Source of the DNA: Thoreauomyces humboldtii
Taxonomy: Eukaryota; Chytridiomycota; Chytridiomycetes; Spizellomycetales; Powellomycetaceae
Assembly: GCA_027596035.1 (NCBI GenBank)
Contig: JADGJA010000629.1
Span: 1 to 13,620 of the forward strand
DNA: 13,620 nt
Reading direction: 5' to 3'
Below the pieces are notes generated by a model. The model was not told the DNA's origin. It was given only the letters and a program-made list of their open reading frames with translations, and did not search any database. Of the stretch, positions 1 through 9,312 are shown in pieces. Both the position numbers and the translations under genes were made by a program. Each line of letters opens with the position of its first letter. The first letter of the stretch is position 1.

Positions 1-940
1 CCCCTCTCCCCTCTCCCTCTCACACGTTCGCCCTGCTGGCCTGCTGCTGGGGGGGGACGGGGGAACGCCGCCGCTGTGTGTCCCAGAAGGAGGTCCTGGG
101 CGTGTACTTTTACGCGTGGTACCCCCTCCCCCTCTCTCCTTCCTCACCCGCCCCTCGACATTGGCTGTATCCCGGATAACGCTACGCTTTCCGTTCCGTG
201 TTCTCGTCATCCACACGCGCCATCTTAGCGCAAGCCCCTCATAAGACTCTTTTCCCATAAGACTCCCCCAAAGCCCTCTTGCCACCCACCCTCCCATTTC
301 CCACATTTCACACTCTCTGCCAGCCCCCAACCCATCCCAACTCCCCAAAGGCATATCCTCACTTTAAGGTTTTCCCCGTTGCGTTTCTGCGGCCTACTGT
401 ACCCGTGTGCCTTCGTCCTCTTGGCCCCAACCTCGTTCAAGGCACCCCCGCCACTGCTTTCTTCTCTTTTAAGGTTTTGTGCCAAGCACATACACCTTGC
501 AGCTAGCAAGGACAGTCGTCACGGACTTCGGGCTTCCATTGGACCTCCTAGTTTCCGTTTCCGCGGAGGCACCGCTCGGGACCTCTCCCCGGACAGCGTG
601 AGAGCCGACTCGGAACGCATCCGGACCACCCCATCCGTTCGCAATTCCCATAGCACCCGGTCGGTCCATCCGTCTTTCCGTGTCCCGCCTTGCCGCAACC
701 CTGCTGCGGTCGTCCCCCTCGTCTCCGCAGCCAATGACGACTGCCGTTTATCGTCCCTAAAGCCACTCGAAAGCCAAGCCGACTCGTGCGTGCAACCCAG
801 GCATCTCTCACACGGCCGCCTGATAAAGGGCCGTCGTCGTCGTCGGAAAGCACTGCCAATTCCCCCGAAATTACCGCTGTTCGACAGCAGAATCCAACAT
901 ACCCAACTTTCCCATCGCCCCTCTTCTAGCTCTTCTACCC
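1..940 (+). promoter_or_regulatory. CT-rich promoter and 5' leader upstream of the kinase gene
   Basis: No convincing gene is seen in this stretch. It is rich in C and T on the plus strand (runs of ccctctccc at the far left and cccacc/ctccca near 280-350), as in fungal promoters and leaders. A short direct repeat, cataagactc, occurs at 240-249 and 256-265. Open frames here overlap in several phases and have proline/serine/arginine-rich translations typical of non-coding CT-rich DNA. The transcription start and any leader intron cannot be placed from sequence alone. The left end could also contain part of the promoter of a gene outside the window. Confidence 0.5.
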
Positions 941-2045
941 ATGTCCGACCTCGTAGGCACTACACTTCCTGGAACGACCTTGCGCATCTCAGATGTCATC
1001 AACTCGGGATCTTTTGCTACGGTGTACCACGCCGTGGACCTTCGAACCGACGAGTCATTTGCTGTGAAAGCTCTCGAGAAAACGGGCCTGACCAAGGTTC
1101 AGACTGATAACCTCTGGCATGAGGTTGCCATTATGCGACGTCTCATGTCGGAAGGTGTTCCCAATGTGGTGCGACTTGAAAATGTCATCGAAAACGAGGA
1201 CTGGCTCTTCATGGTGCTGGAACGTTGTGGGACTGACCTCTATGATGTGAGTAAATGATTTTGCATCAGTGTCGTTAACTGCGGCAAGGTGTCCTCATCA
1301 ACCCTCTCAATCTTTTCAGGCCATTACTCAGGAGCTGCTTCCTCGACACACGCTTCTTCCGATCTTCCACACACTCTGCGTCACGATGTGCCGCTTGCAT
1401 TCAATGTCGATATATCACCGAGACCTCAAGCCCGAGAACATCTTTCTCACAACCGGATCTCGCCGGGTGCGAGTCGGCGACTTTGGTCTCTCGACAACCG
1501 TTTCAACCTCAGACGATATGGGATGCGGCTCGACGAGATACATGGCCCCTGAGTGCCTTCCGAAATGCAGTCGCCCTTACGACTGCGGAAAGGCTGATGC
1601 GTGGAGTCTTGGCATCATCCTGGTCAATCTTGTCAGCGGCAAGAACCCTTGGTACGAGGCCGACCTGAGCGACCCCTTGTACGCTACATATCTGGAAGGT
1701 CAATCGGTTCTTCGCGAGACCTTCGGGTTCAGCGAGGAGTTCGAGGATGTGCTCAAGTCCATCCTGGACCCCAATCCCGCTACCAGGTGCAGCGTAGCAG
1801 ACGTGTGGCCCAAGGTCAAGGCCGTGCGCAGGTTCTTCGACAGCCCCGAAACGCCAGCGCAGGCAATCCCTTCGAAGGTGGTGAATGTCGTCGTTACCCG
1901 ATCGCACCCTTCGAACCAACCGTCGTCGGATCTGTTCACTGCTTCGCCTCCGCGATACAGCAAGTTCAGCATGCACGACTCGGGCTTCGAATCGCAGGAG
2001 TGCGATGACATGTTTGCCATCGACCTGCTCACCATTGCCGGATGA
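941..2045 (+). CDS. Ser/Thr protein kinase, fungal Ran1/Pat1-Ksp1-like (two exons)
   Basis: Join 941-1246 and 1320-2045, giving 343 residues. The start ATG at 941 opens a frame that reaches the kinase glycine loop within 20 residues. Visible kinase motifs: divergent glycine loop around INSGSFATVY (20-29), ATP-binding lysine K43 in FAVKAL, helix-C glutamate E61, catalytic loop HRDLKPEN with D137, DFG with D156, YMAPE with E180, and DAWSLG with D195. The GCGSTRYMAPEC activation segment and GLSTT after DFG recall the Ran1/Pat1, Ksp1, Sks1 and Vhs1 kinases, which act in nutrient signalling and the switch to mating or meiosis in yeasts. That subfamily placement is from memory. The catalytic residues are intact, so it is probably active. 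The first and third glycines of the loop are Asn and Ala. The tail after the domain (about 70 residues) is short for this group. It converges on the IQCH-like gene. Confidence 0.9.
1247..1319 (+). other. Intron of the kinase gene
   Basis: A 73-base phase-0 intron with donor GTGAGT and acceptor TTTTCAG; GTTAACT at 1274-1280 is a possible branch site. Splicing joins ...TDLYD to AITQELL..., restoring the kinase frame. Without splicing the frame stops at 1256-1258. Confidence 0.9.
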
Positions 2046-2557
2046 AGTGCCATTCAAGGCATGCGTCCCGACAACTCGTTTCTCTTCGCCACTTTCTTGT
2101 TCCATTATTTCGCAACTCGGTCGCTGCCCATCACTTTTCGGCATGCTACCAACTTCATACCCTTCCCATCACGGTGCATCGAACTTTCCTTCACACGCAT
2201 AAAGGCGGACGCACAACCTCGTCCCTTTCATTTCCACATTGCACGCGTCGTCTGGCATCTCACGAAAGGCATCCTTCTGCCTGCGGGTTTCGTCTTTTCT
2301 TTTTCCTTTTTTGGCTAAACTGCCACCCCCCTTTCTTGCGCAAACCTGTCCGCCTTTTTGTAAATAATATATCCTGGCTATCAATGCGAACACCTTGCGC
2401 GAAGACCGGCAGTTACTGCCCGCATCTGATACATGACAAGCAGCATATCTTGAAAATCTATGATTGCTCTGATCGCCCTGTCCAGCAGGATCCCACCATG
2501 TTATGTACAAGTTTATCTCGTTCTACATCTACACACTGGCTACAGGCCCGCCTGTCT
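2046..2557. other. Convergent 3' intergenic interval
   Basis: This 512-base stretch lies between the stop codons of the kinase gene (+) and the IQCH-like gene (-), so it should hold both 3' untranslated regions. It is T-rich on the plus strand around 2296-2312 and contains an A/T-rich segment gtaaataatatat near 2360 that could take part in 3'-end formation. No coding signal stands out. Confidence 0.6.
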
Positions 2558-3811
2558 TTACTGGGATGGCCTAAGAAGCTCTAGCATGGTGACGGAAAGC
2601 CTTTCGTGGGCCGGAGTGCTGTTTGATCGTCGAAGGGCAGTAAGTGGTTTCAAGCCTTCGTCGAACGGTAGACCCTTTGCCTCCGCGTCCTTCTGCGCGG
2701 CTCGCCGATCCATCACCCGCTTCTGGGCCATCCTCGCCTCAGCGTCCGTTTTCCTCTTTTCGAGCATCTCGAGGTGCGTCTTGTGATGCTCCCCAAGGAT
2801 CTTCTGACTGTTGTGCATCTTCTCGTCCAGGAACTCGCTCAGCCTTTCCCCTCGCGCCGCAACGTCCTGAAGCTTCTCCAACACCGAGTCGAGGTCCAGA
2901 GACGGCGCGAGGTCGTCGTCATCCGAAGGTGGGAACGCCTGGGATGGCTCCGTCCGCAGCGGCTGGACGTGGACGGGGACCCTCACGACCTCCTTGGGCG
3001 GCAACCGAGGTTCGGCGTGGACGATGTCCTCGTACCCTGTCGAATAGTCCACGAAGGCAGCGGCGGCGGCGGCCGCTGCGTCCTCCACGCTCGTCTCGGC
3101 GTGGACCGTGTGTCGAAGCTTTCCCTTGTATACGGGAGCCTCGGCGATGACGCCCTTCCGGGTCCGCTCGTCCATCTCCTTCTCGAGCTTGTCGAGCATG
3201 GCTCGTCCCCGTCGCGACCGTCCGCTGAGCGCTCGTGCCGCCTTCTCCGACGCGCGACGGGAGTAGGGGGGACTCAAGGGAGGATGAGCGAACTCGTCGT
3301 CCTGGTTGGCGGCGAACTCGGACGAGATCCCTTCGTTGAGGAGAGCTGCCGTGATGGTGCTGAACCCTGCTCGTCGTCGGGCCTTCCGAAGGTTGGCTGC
3401 CTCGGCGCGTCGTTTCAAAGCCGCGACGGTGGGTTCACGCGGTTTGATGACGGGTACGGTGAAGAACTGGGAGACGAGCATGGCGAGGTCGGACGCCGCC
3501 GTAGGAGCCGCGGATCGCGCCCGAACGATCCTTGTCCACTTAATGGTCGAATCGACGGGGTCGACGATCTCGGGGTCAGAGTCCGAGCCAGAATCTTCTT
3601 CCTCGAAGGTGACGCCCCGTTTCCCCTTCTTTCCGGGTCGGAAGAGACTCGGTGGAGGTTCTACCAGCACGTCCATCTGTGGCACCACGCCGAGAAGTCG
3701 GAACGCCTCCTGCACGAACGGACTTGTCTTTCGAGACGTGGCGTAGCGCGTGGCAGGCGGTGGCATGTCCTTCAGTCCTTGAAGTTCGTACAAAAGCCGC
3801 GTTGCAACCGA
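2558..3811 (-). other. IQCH-like protein: C-terminal extension, residues 1153-1569
   Basis: This single 1254-base last exon continues the conserved core for about 10 residues (SVATRLLYELQG), then extends about 400 residues beyond where I recall animal IQCH ending. Visible parts: TSPFVQEAFRLLGVVPQMDV (possible short fold), an acidic patch EEEDSGSDSDPE, basic helices (ALKRRAEAANLRKARRRAGF), a run of nine alanines, DDDDLAPSLDLDSVLEKLQ, and a charged coiled-coil-like end (KILGEHHKTHLEMLEKRK and following). I do not recognise a family. If the 3812-3887 intron were wrong, this could be a separate gene starting at the ATG at 3764-3766, but frame and acceptor (CTTCTCGTAG) support the fusion. Confidence 0.7.
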
Positions 3812-6800
3812 CTACGAGAAGTGTAAATGACATGATTCATCTCGCCGTTCCTCCTGTGTCCCTCTCCTAGCTTCTAACTGTACGTACCACGAAGTTGTTA
3901 CGGTAAACACTGCCGTCCTGATCGATGCATTCTGCCGTGCAGTCGTCCAAAACCACGTTGATTTTGAGCAGTGTTCGCACAGCTGACTCGAGAGCCGCTT
4001 CGTAATTAGCTTCGACGCATCTGAAAGCCATGAATTGGTCCATGAACAACCTTCCAGCATTTCCCGCTTTCAAAACGATATCTTACACAATCGGAAACAT
4101 TCCTTCCCATCCTGCGTCAAGTTCGGGGTATATCACACCTGTCCGTGTCTGTGATTCGGGACAAAAGTATTCGTCAGGTTCACAATGAGCAAGGTCGTCA
4201 GGCCAGCGAAGACGAGGGGTCACGGAGGGCAAGGCCAGATTCATACCCAAACATCGAACCCAACGCCTTTGGTCTCCAGAGTAGCAATTGTAGAGGCCCT
4301 TCTCATCACAGCGATCTGACTGTGCTCTAGACCGTAGACATAGACAGCGGTTCGGTTCTCGATGGCAGAGAGGGCTGCAATCTTCTTCAAGTAGAACGAC
4401 TGTTTGATCTTGGACTGCATTGAGACGAAAAAAAAAAACTTCAGGAATAGATTCTTGAGAAAAGGAAGTGACGCTAACCATCCCGATACCTGATCCATGA
4501 ATCGAGCGCCAGTCGCGTATCGAATCTGCAATGGAATATCATTTCGAGGAAACTTCGCCTTCCAATCCTTCTGATCCGACTTGCATGCCGTCGCTAGCAA
4601 GACCGTATTTGCTCTCAGAAGCGTGGCAGTCAGTTGCGGTCTGAGATGGGTGGCCCAGTACTGCCTTCTGTAAGGCTATACATCCATAATTGGCCTACAT
4701 GAGCAACTTTGCGGATTTTCCAATTGAAAATTAGGCTTTATGATACTCACTGCAGCCGCCTCGACCCAGACGGTGAACTCAACGGTCAAAGTTCCGATGA
4801 TTCCGTTCGAGGCGCAGTTCGTGGCGATCCGATCCAAGAAAGGGGACAAGTCCTGATGGAGCGCGGCCGGCACATTCGAGACGACCAGCGTGCTCGGCGT
4901 GTATTTGTCGTGATTGTACAGCTGTTACAGCTCGGCGTTAGTAGAAAGCTTCTTGTTTTATTTGACCCACCGCCACGTATCGCTTACGGTCTCTCCGATC
5001 ACCAAGAACTTCCACTTTCCGGTCATGTCCACATCGATGCCCACGTCGATGCACTTCAGATCTTTCGAGTCCTTCCCCGGAAGACCCATCAGGATCCCTC
5101 CGCTCTTGACCCACAATCGGACGAGCTCGGACCATCCGGACTGGGGCACTAGGATCTTTGTCTGATCGGGCACCTCGCGTCGGGCGAGCTGAAGATGAGA
5201 AGCGATCATGCCTCGACGGGCGGTCCTCGGTCGAGTTTGTGGGACGGGCGGTGCCGTCACGGGTCGGTTGTAGGCGGCGATGGACATGGTGAGAGAGGAG
5301 ACGGCACTTCGCATGGTAGGGTGGGTCTGTGTACTTGCGGGACGGCTGGTCGAGTGAGGAGAGTCGTCATAGAGATTAGGTTGCTGGGCAGTGTCGGTTG
5401 TTTCGTATAGATCTTTGGCAAATGTGAGAGAAGAAGGATCTACAGGTGACGATGGAAGTCCATTGTTCAGACTGCCATTCTGCTTCGCAAAGAACCAGAG
5501 TTTTCTCACGCACCAAGAAGAGCATAAGGGCCTTCCCGTTCCTTCCCGGTGATCGAATGTACGAAAGGGTCGGGATTAAGCGTCCACAGCGGGACGTCGG
5601 GAAACATCGATATCGCTTTCACGATGTGGAGGTTCATCTCGGCTTCATTGATGGCATGAGATTCCAACGCAGGTGCGACCGGCACGCCTGCGCTCCGCAG
5701 AAAGTCCCTCGCTTTTGCTCGGGTGCTGAGATGCTGGGCGTAAGCTTCTGGCGTCGGTCCCAGTACCGGAATCGATAGCGCCTACGTTGGATCCTTGAGA
5801 ATCGAGTTCCTTGCCATCAACCACCAGATAAAATCTAGACCACAACTTACCGAGCTTAGAGTTACCTCCGCTTCACCGACAACGTCGCATATGATCATCG
5901 CGCTGCGCCCCTGACACATCTTTCGGAGACTTGCGAGCGCCCGTCGGCTGCACAACAGCATCGTCGCTAGCGGGGCCGAAGGCGGGAAGCAACGCGCTGC
6001 CTCAGGAACAATGAAGCGAACTCGTTCTTCATCCATCGGGTTGTGGTCAGGAAACCCACACCCTGCAACGCCGATAAAAAACCATGAGGCCGGGAGGCAG
6101 ATCATCGACTCTCCCGGGCTTACCCAGAATCTGACGAAAATATGCAATGCGGGTCTCGTCCACCTGCGGCGTCACGAAAATGGTCTCAACCAGGGGATCT
6201 GTCACGACATGCGTCCTGGAAGTACATACTTCAGTCTCCCTGGGCATGGTCAGAATGATTGCATCGCCAGTGAACCGACCTGCCAACCTGGAACTCATGC
6301 GAAGTCATCATAGGGTCGATGACCGCTTTGGAAGGCACGAGCTGGATGACAACTCTGTCGAAAAAGAACCCCAGTTCAGAAGAGTGGCAACCGATACACG
6401 ATTCAGAAGTGAATCCCACCGCTTATGTGCCATGATACCGCCCATTTCATCCTTGAGTCGCAGCATGAGGCGATGAAACCTCCGCAGATGCACTTTGGTA
6501 TATTGGTTCTGCATCCCGCCCGGAGGAAGTCAGATCGGCCGGTACGTTCGCAGCTTGGTGTACGCAACCCCCCAAATTGAACTCACCCGGCATTGTTGCT
6601 CGACATTACGACGCATTACTTTCACCTTCCAAAACTTGATGAAGACGTTCGCTGCCCAAACGCGGTCAATATGCCAGAAGTGAATTCGTCTGTCACAGAC
6701 GGAACGAGAGCCAGAGCTCAGGTTGAGTGATGGGTGAGCCTAGCATCACAAGGAGGAGACAGAAGACTCACCGCATGATCCACATTCGAAAGGTGGCCTG

Positions 6801-8486
6801 GATCTTCGCAGCAGCTGCCGCTACGCCGTCTCGACCACGATATCGTTGACCCGGTGTGTTCACTAGATCGTTGACCTGCCATCAATCAGGGTTAAGCAGA
6901 GTAAAGAAGCCCGAGTTTTTGCCAGCTAGTACCTCAGCAGAGTTGGCCACGCAGCTCAGTATGTCCGACCGGGTTAAGCAGGTCTTGAGCGGGGCAGCGG
7001 CGAGCTGGGTAACACATTTACTGATGAGCTCCGCGTAAGGTACTGGAAACATCAAGCGAGAGATCTTCAGCAAACGAGGCACCAATGCACGGCAAGTTTC
7101 GAGAACCTCCGTACCCGCATAGTCCTGCATGAAGTCCTCAAACTTCCTGATAATCCAATCCGCCGCCTCCCAATCATCCCCACACGACTTCCTGTACCTC
7201 AGGAACGGGGGAGCATGTCTCGCCGTCTTTCCCTGATTGATGGCAATGAGCGGACCTTCCCTGGACGCAGCGATCAGACGAGCCGTGACGGCCCTCGCGG
7301 CATCGAGGCTGAAGAGATCGATCTGCGATCCTCCGCCGAGAAGGCCCTCCTCGTCGACGGAGGGAGCCAGGACGGACTGAGCCGGTGTCATGGTCGGACT
7401 CGTGAGTCGGATTCGAGTGAGGTCGGCGGGGATCACCACGCGGACCCTACGGGATGGACGGACGTATCGCCAGTGTGCGTCCTTCGCGACGGTGGTCAGG
7501 ACCCTCTTCCCCTGTTCGTGCTGTCGATCGACGACGGGTTCGGAGCGGAGGTCGGCCGCCGATGAGGGTTCGGCGGTACAGATGGTGGTGACTGGCATGG
7601 GACGGAGCTGGGCCGGCGTTCGAGCGAGAACGTGCTGACGACCCAACGGGGTGTGCTCTTGAGGATCGTACGCTGCCGATATGTCCGGTCTTCGGGCCGC
7701 CCGAGGATCCGCTTTCAATGACACCAGAGGCGAGAAATCTGCGTCGGGCGGCATGAACCCACGGTTCACCAGGGAGGTGATGCCGGATTTCACCACCACG
7801 TTTTGCTGAGGCACGAGGGTCGGGACGTCGCCGGATCGCAATCGCGGCAGCATCGTCTCCAGAGGCACAGCAAAGCGAGCGCTCTTCCTTAGTCCGGGAA
7901 TTTTCGGAGGCTTGCTCGAAAGATGGTTCCCGACAGGTGGGATATGCGGATGTCCGTGCTTCTTTGGCTCAATGATAGCCTAGAGATAAAAGTCTGAGTT
8001 CTGGCATCGCAGCAAATGTCCAGGAATGTAAACCAAACCTCTGTCTCGTGGGCGTCATCATGAACGGTCTCTAAGTCAGTTACGATCAGTCTAATGCTTC
8101 GACATATTTGCTAGTAGGTCAAGAACCCACCGCGGATGTGATAATGTATGGTCGCATTCTGCTTCAGTTTGGCGAGGGCTCGCCTCTTCGATCGTTTCGA
8201 TTGTGGCCGATAAAGCTGAGGTAGGACCACCATTTTGTACAGCTCCTCATCCCCATCGACAGGAAGAGCCTGACCGGATCCGTAGCAATAAGTTGAGAAT
8301 CGGGGGTCGCATCGCCGTCACGGATGTTCATCAATGTGAAAAACATACCAGCTCGGAAGCATAAGTCCTGGGTCTCAGCGACAGCTTCTCTCCCATGTGC
8401 CACCATTCCGACAGACTGTTGGTGTACGAGCTAGGGAACGTTGGGGATGCTTCGTTCGACGAACTCTGGAGGCTGCTGACCTCCAT
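2558..8486 (-). CDS. IQCH-like IQ-motif protein with ATP-grasp-like region, 18 exons, 1569 residues
   Basis: Proposed exons, 5' to 3' on the minus strand: 8349-8486, 8131-8269, 8039-8070, 6933-7979, 6772-6875, 6587-6689, 6420-6508, 6280-6354, 6124-6215, 5851-6062, 5514-5781, 4988-5439, 4751-4921, 4490-4660, 4247-4414, 4087-4148, 3888-4020, 2558-3811. The total is 4710 bases, and phases agree at every junction. The start ATG (8484-8486) follows an in-frame TAG. The order matches what I recall of animal IQCH (about 1000 residues): IQ motif, a VPS...TP segment, then an ATP-grasp-like half. Exon 15 aligns without gaps over about 34 residues with the recalled human protein (NRTAVYVYG...GVGFD). Animal IQCH binds calmodulin and is needed for sperm function; the fungal role is unknown. 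No signal peptide or membrane segment is visible. Identity is likely. Exon 3 and the intron after exon 8 are the weakest parts of the model. Confidence 0.8.
3888..5781 (-). other. IQCH-like protein: ATP-grasp-like region, residues about 678-1152
   Basis: Exons 11-17. The segment STRAKARDFLRSAGVPVAPA (residues 697-715) has the form seen near the start of ATP-grasp folds, where a lysine/arginine-rich helix precedes AGVPV. SGGILMGLPG and WKFLVIGETLYNHDKYTPST correspond in order to the recalled IQCH segments QGGVIEAFPP and STGDQLHAE. NGIIGTLTVEF and YWATHL match the recalled RGIVGYFSIDF and VWATDL. The final core block DGSVYRNNFVSVATRLLYEL corresponds to the end of animal IQCH. Several positions that carry Lys or Asp in the recalled human protein differ here, so catalytic ability is doubtful. 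Confidence 0.65.
6772..6875 (-). other. IQ motif exon of the IQCH-like protein
   Basis: The exon reads VNDLVNTPGQRYRGRDGVAA, then AAAKIQATFRMWIM, completed to R by the next exon. IQATFRMWIMR fits the IQxxxRxxxxR core of a calmodulin-binding IQ motif at residues 477-487. The lead-in NTPGQRYRGRDG is the part I associate with IQCH. The following exon (6587-6689) is rich in aromatic and basic residues (HFWHIDRVWAANVFIKFWK), consistent with a continuing helix. Donor GTGAGT and the upstream GGCAG acceptor are clear. Confidence 0.85.
6933..8486 (-). other. IQCH-like protein: N-terminal region, residues 1-452
   Basis: Exons 1-4. Exon 1 (MEVSSLQ...) is Ser-rich. Exon 2 is basic (RPQSKRSKRRALAKLK). 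Exon 4 opens with AIIEPKKHGHPHIPPVG, then a low-complexity Pro/Arg/Thr-rich stretch containing PSRRVRVVIPADLTRIRL. It ends in a helical, probably folded part (DDWEAADWIIRKFEDFMQ through LISKCVTQLAAAPLK) just before the IQ exon. Exon 3 (8039-8070, 32 bases) was inferred because exon 2 ends in phase 1 and exon 4 must begin in phase 0. It uses a weak GTTTGG donor. Confidence 0.6.
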
Positions 8487-9312
8487 GCTTCGAGGGTAAA
8501 TCGCCAGCGATATAAACTACAGTAGTGGTATGGAAAAGAATGCAATCTTAATTCCCCGAAGCGTCGCTTCCATTCTCCGACAATACTCAGAAGCTTAACC
8601 TTGACGGAGCCTGTCAATTTTCAAATGTTACGCGGCGCCCCGTTTGGAAATGGCGCTGGCAATTGATCTTCCAGCTGTTCATCTCTGCACAGTCGGCAAA
8701 GAATGCGGTTGGATGCGTCCTATTTGTTCTGAACACACGTTGGCTGGATAAGAATGTGACTGCAGAGCGAGGGGTTCAGTTAGTCCCCAGTGGACTTCGA
8801 CGCAGATGCCCAAGGAGGTCCCGGGGTTGGACTGAGATAACTTGAAATGCCTAGACGTGCCTCGAAGAGAACACCAGCAAACGCGGTGTGAACGCCGCGG
8901 ATGGGACCGAGATAAGACTTTAATGTGCTACCACACAGAAATCAACAACAGCAAGGTGGAGGTTGGAAGGTGGACAACAAAGCGGATGTCAACTTGGGAA
9001 CGGCAAACTGAAGTGGAACAGTTTACGGACGGAACTTTATGTAAGGGTTGAAGGATCGAAGATGAGGCACCGATGGAGGAGGCGCGTGCCCAAACTGGAA
9101 GCATCCCGGAAATGATGTCCGAGCATGCCGGGAGGAGGAACCCACGATGACGGGCCAATGAAGTAGGTAGAATGACGACGGACAGATCAGGAAGAAGCTC
9201 GGTCTTACCATAAGAAGCTAGAATAACCACCAAAAGTGCCCTGAAGAAGGGCTGATAATGCCGGACCGAGCGGAAGGCAGTATTAAAGCACAGAGTTCAC
9301 AGGATGGTCGCT
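8487..9312. other. Intergenic region upstream of the IQCH-like gene
   Basis: I see no supported gene in these 826 bases on either strand. Short open frames lack splice signals and recognisable products. The part next to 8486 should be the IQCH-like promoter: read on the minus strand it contains gtagtttata about 30-40 bases before the start codon and a T-rich tcttttcc stretch at about 8530. These are suggestive only. Confidence 0.5.

Noticed and set aside
379..1107. Plus-strand 242-residue frame overlapping the kinase start
   Set aside because: Low-complexity Ser/Arg/Pro/His translation, and it overlaps the conserved kinase N-lobe in another frame.
2774..3826. Plus-strand open frame of 350 residues opposite the last IQCH-like exon
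   Set aside because: Antisense shadow; the minus strand continues the conserved IQCH C-terminal block in frame across a good splice site.
4428..4438. Run of eleven A residues on the plus strand
   Set aside because: It is the pyrimidine tract (T-run on the minus strand) of the IQCH-like intron 4415-4489, not a poly(A) insertion.
6280..6325. Apparent frameshift in the IQCH-like gene between HEFQV and SSRLAGRF
   Set aside because: A short intron with matching phase explains the change of frame and gives better agreement with the family.
8382..8393. Alternative start MGEKLSL at 8393 for the IQCH-like gene
   Set aside because: The ATG at 8486 is in the same frame, upstream, and the first after an in-frame stop; the inner ATG remains possible but is less favoured.
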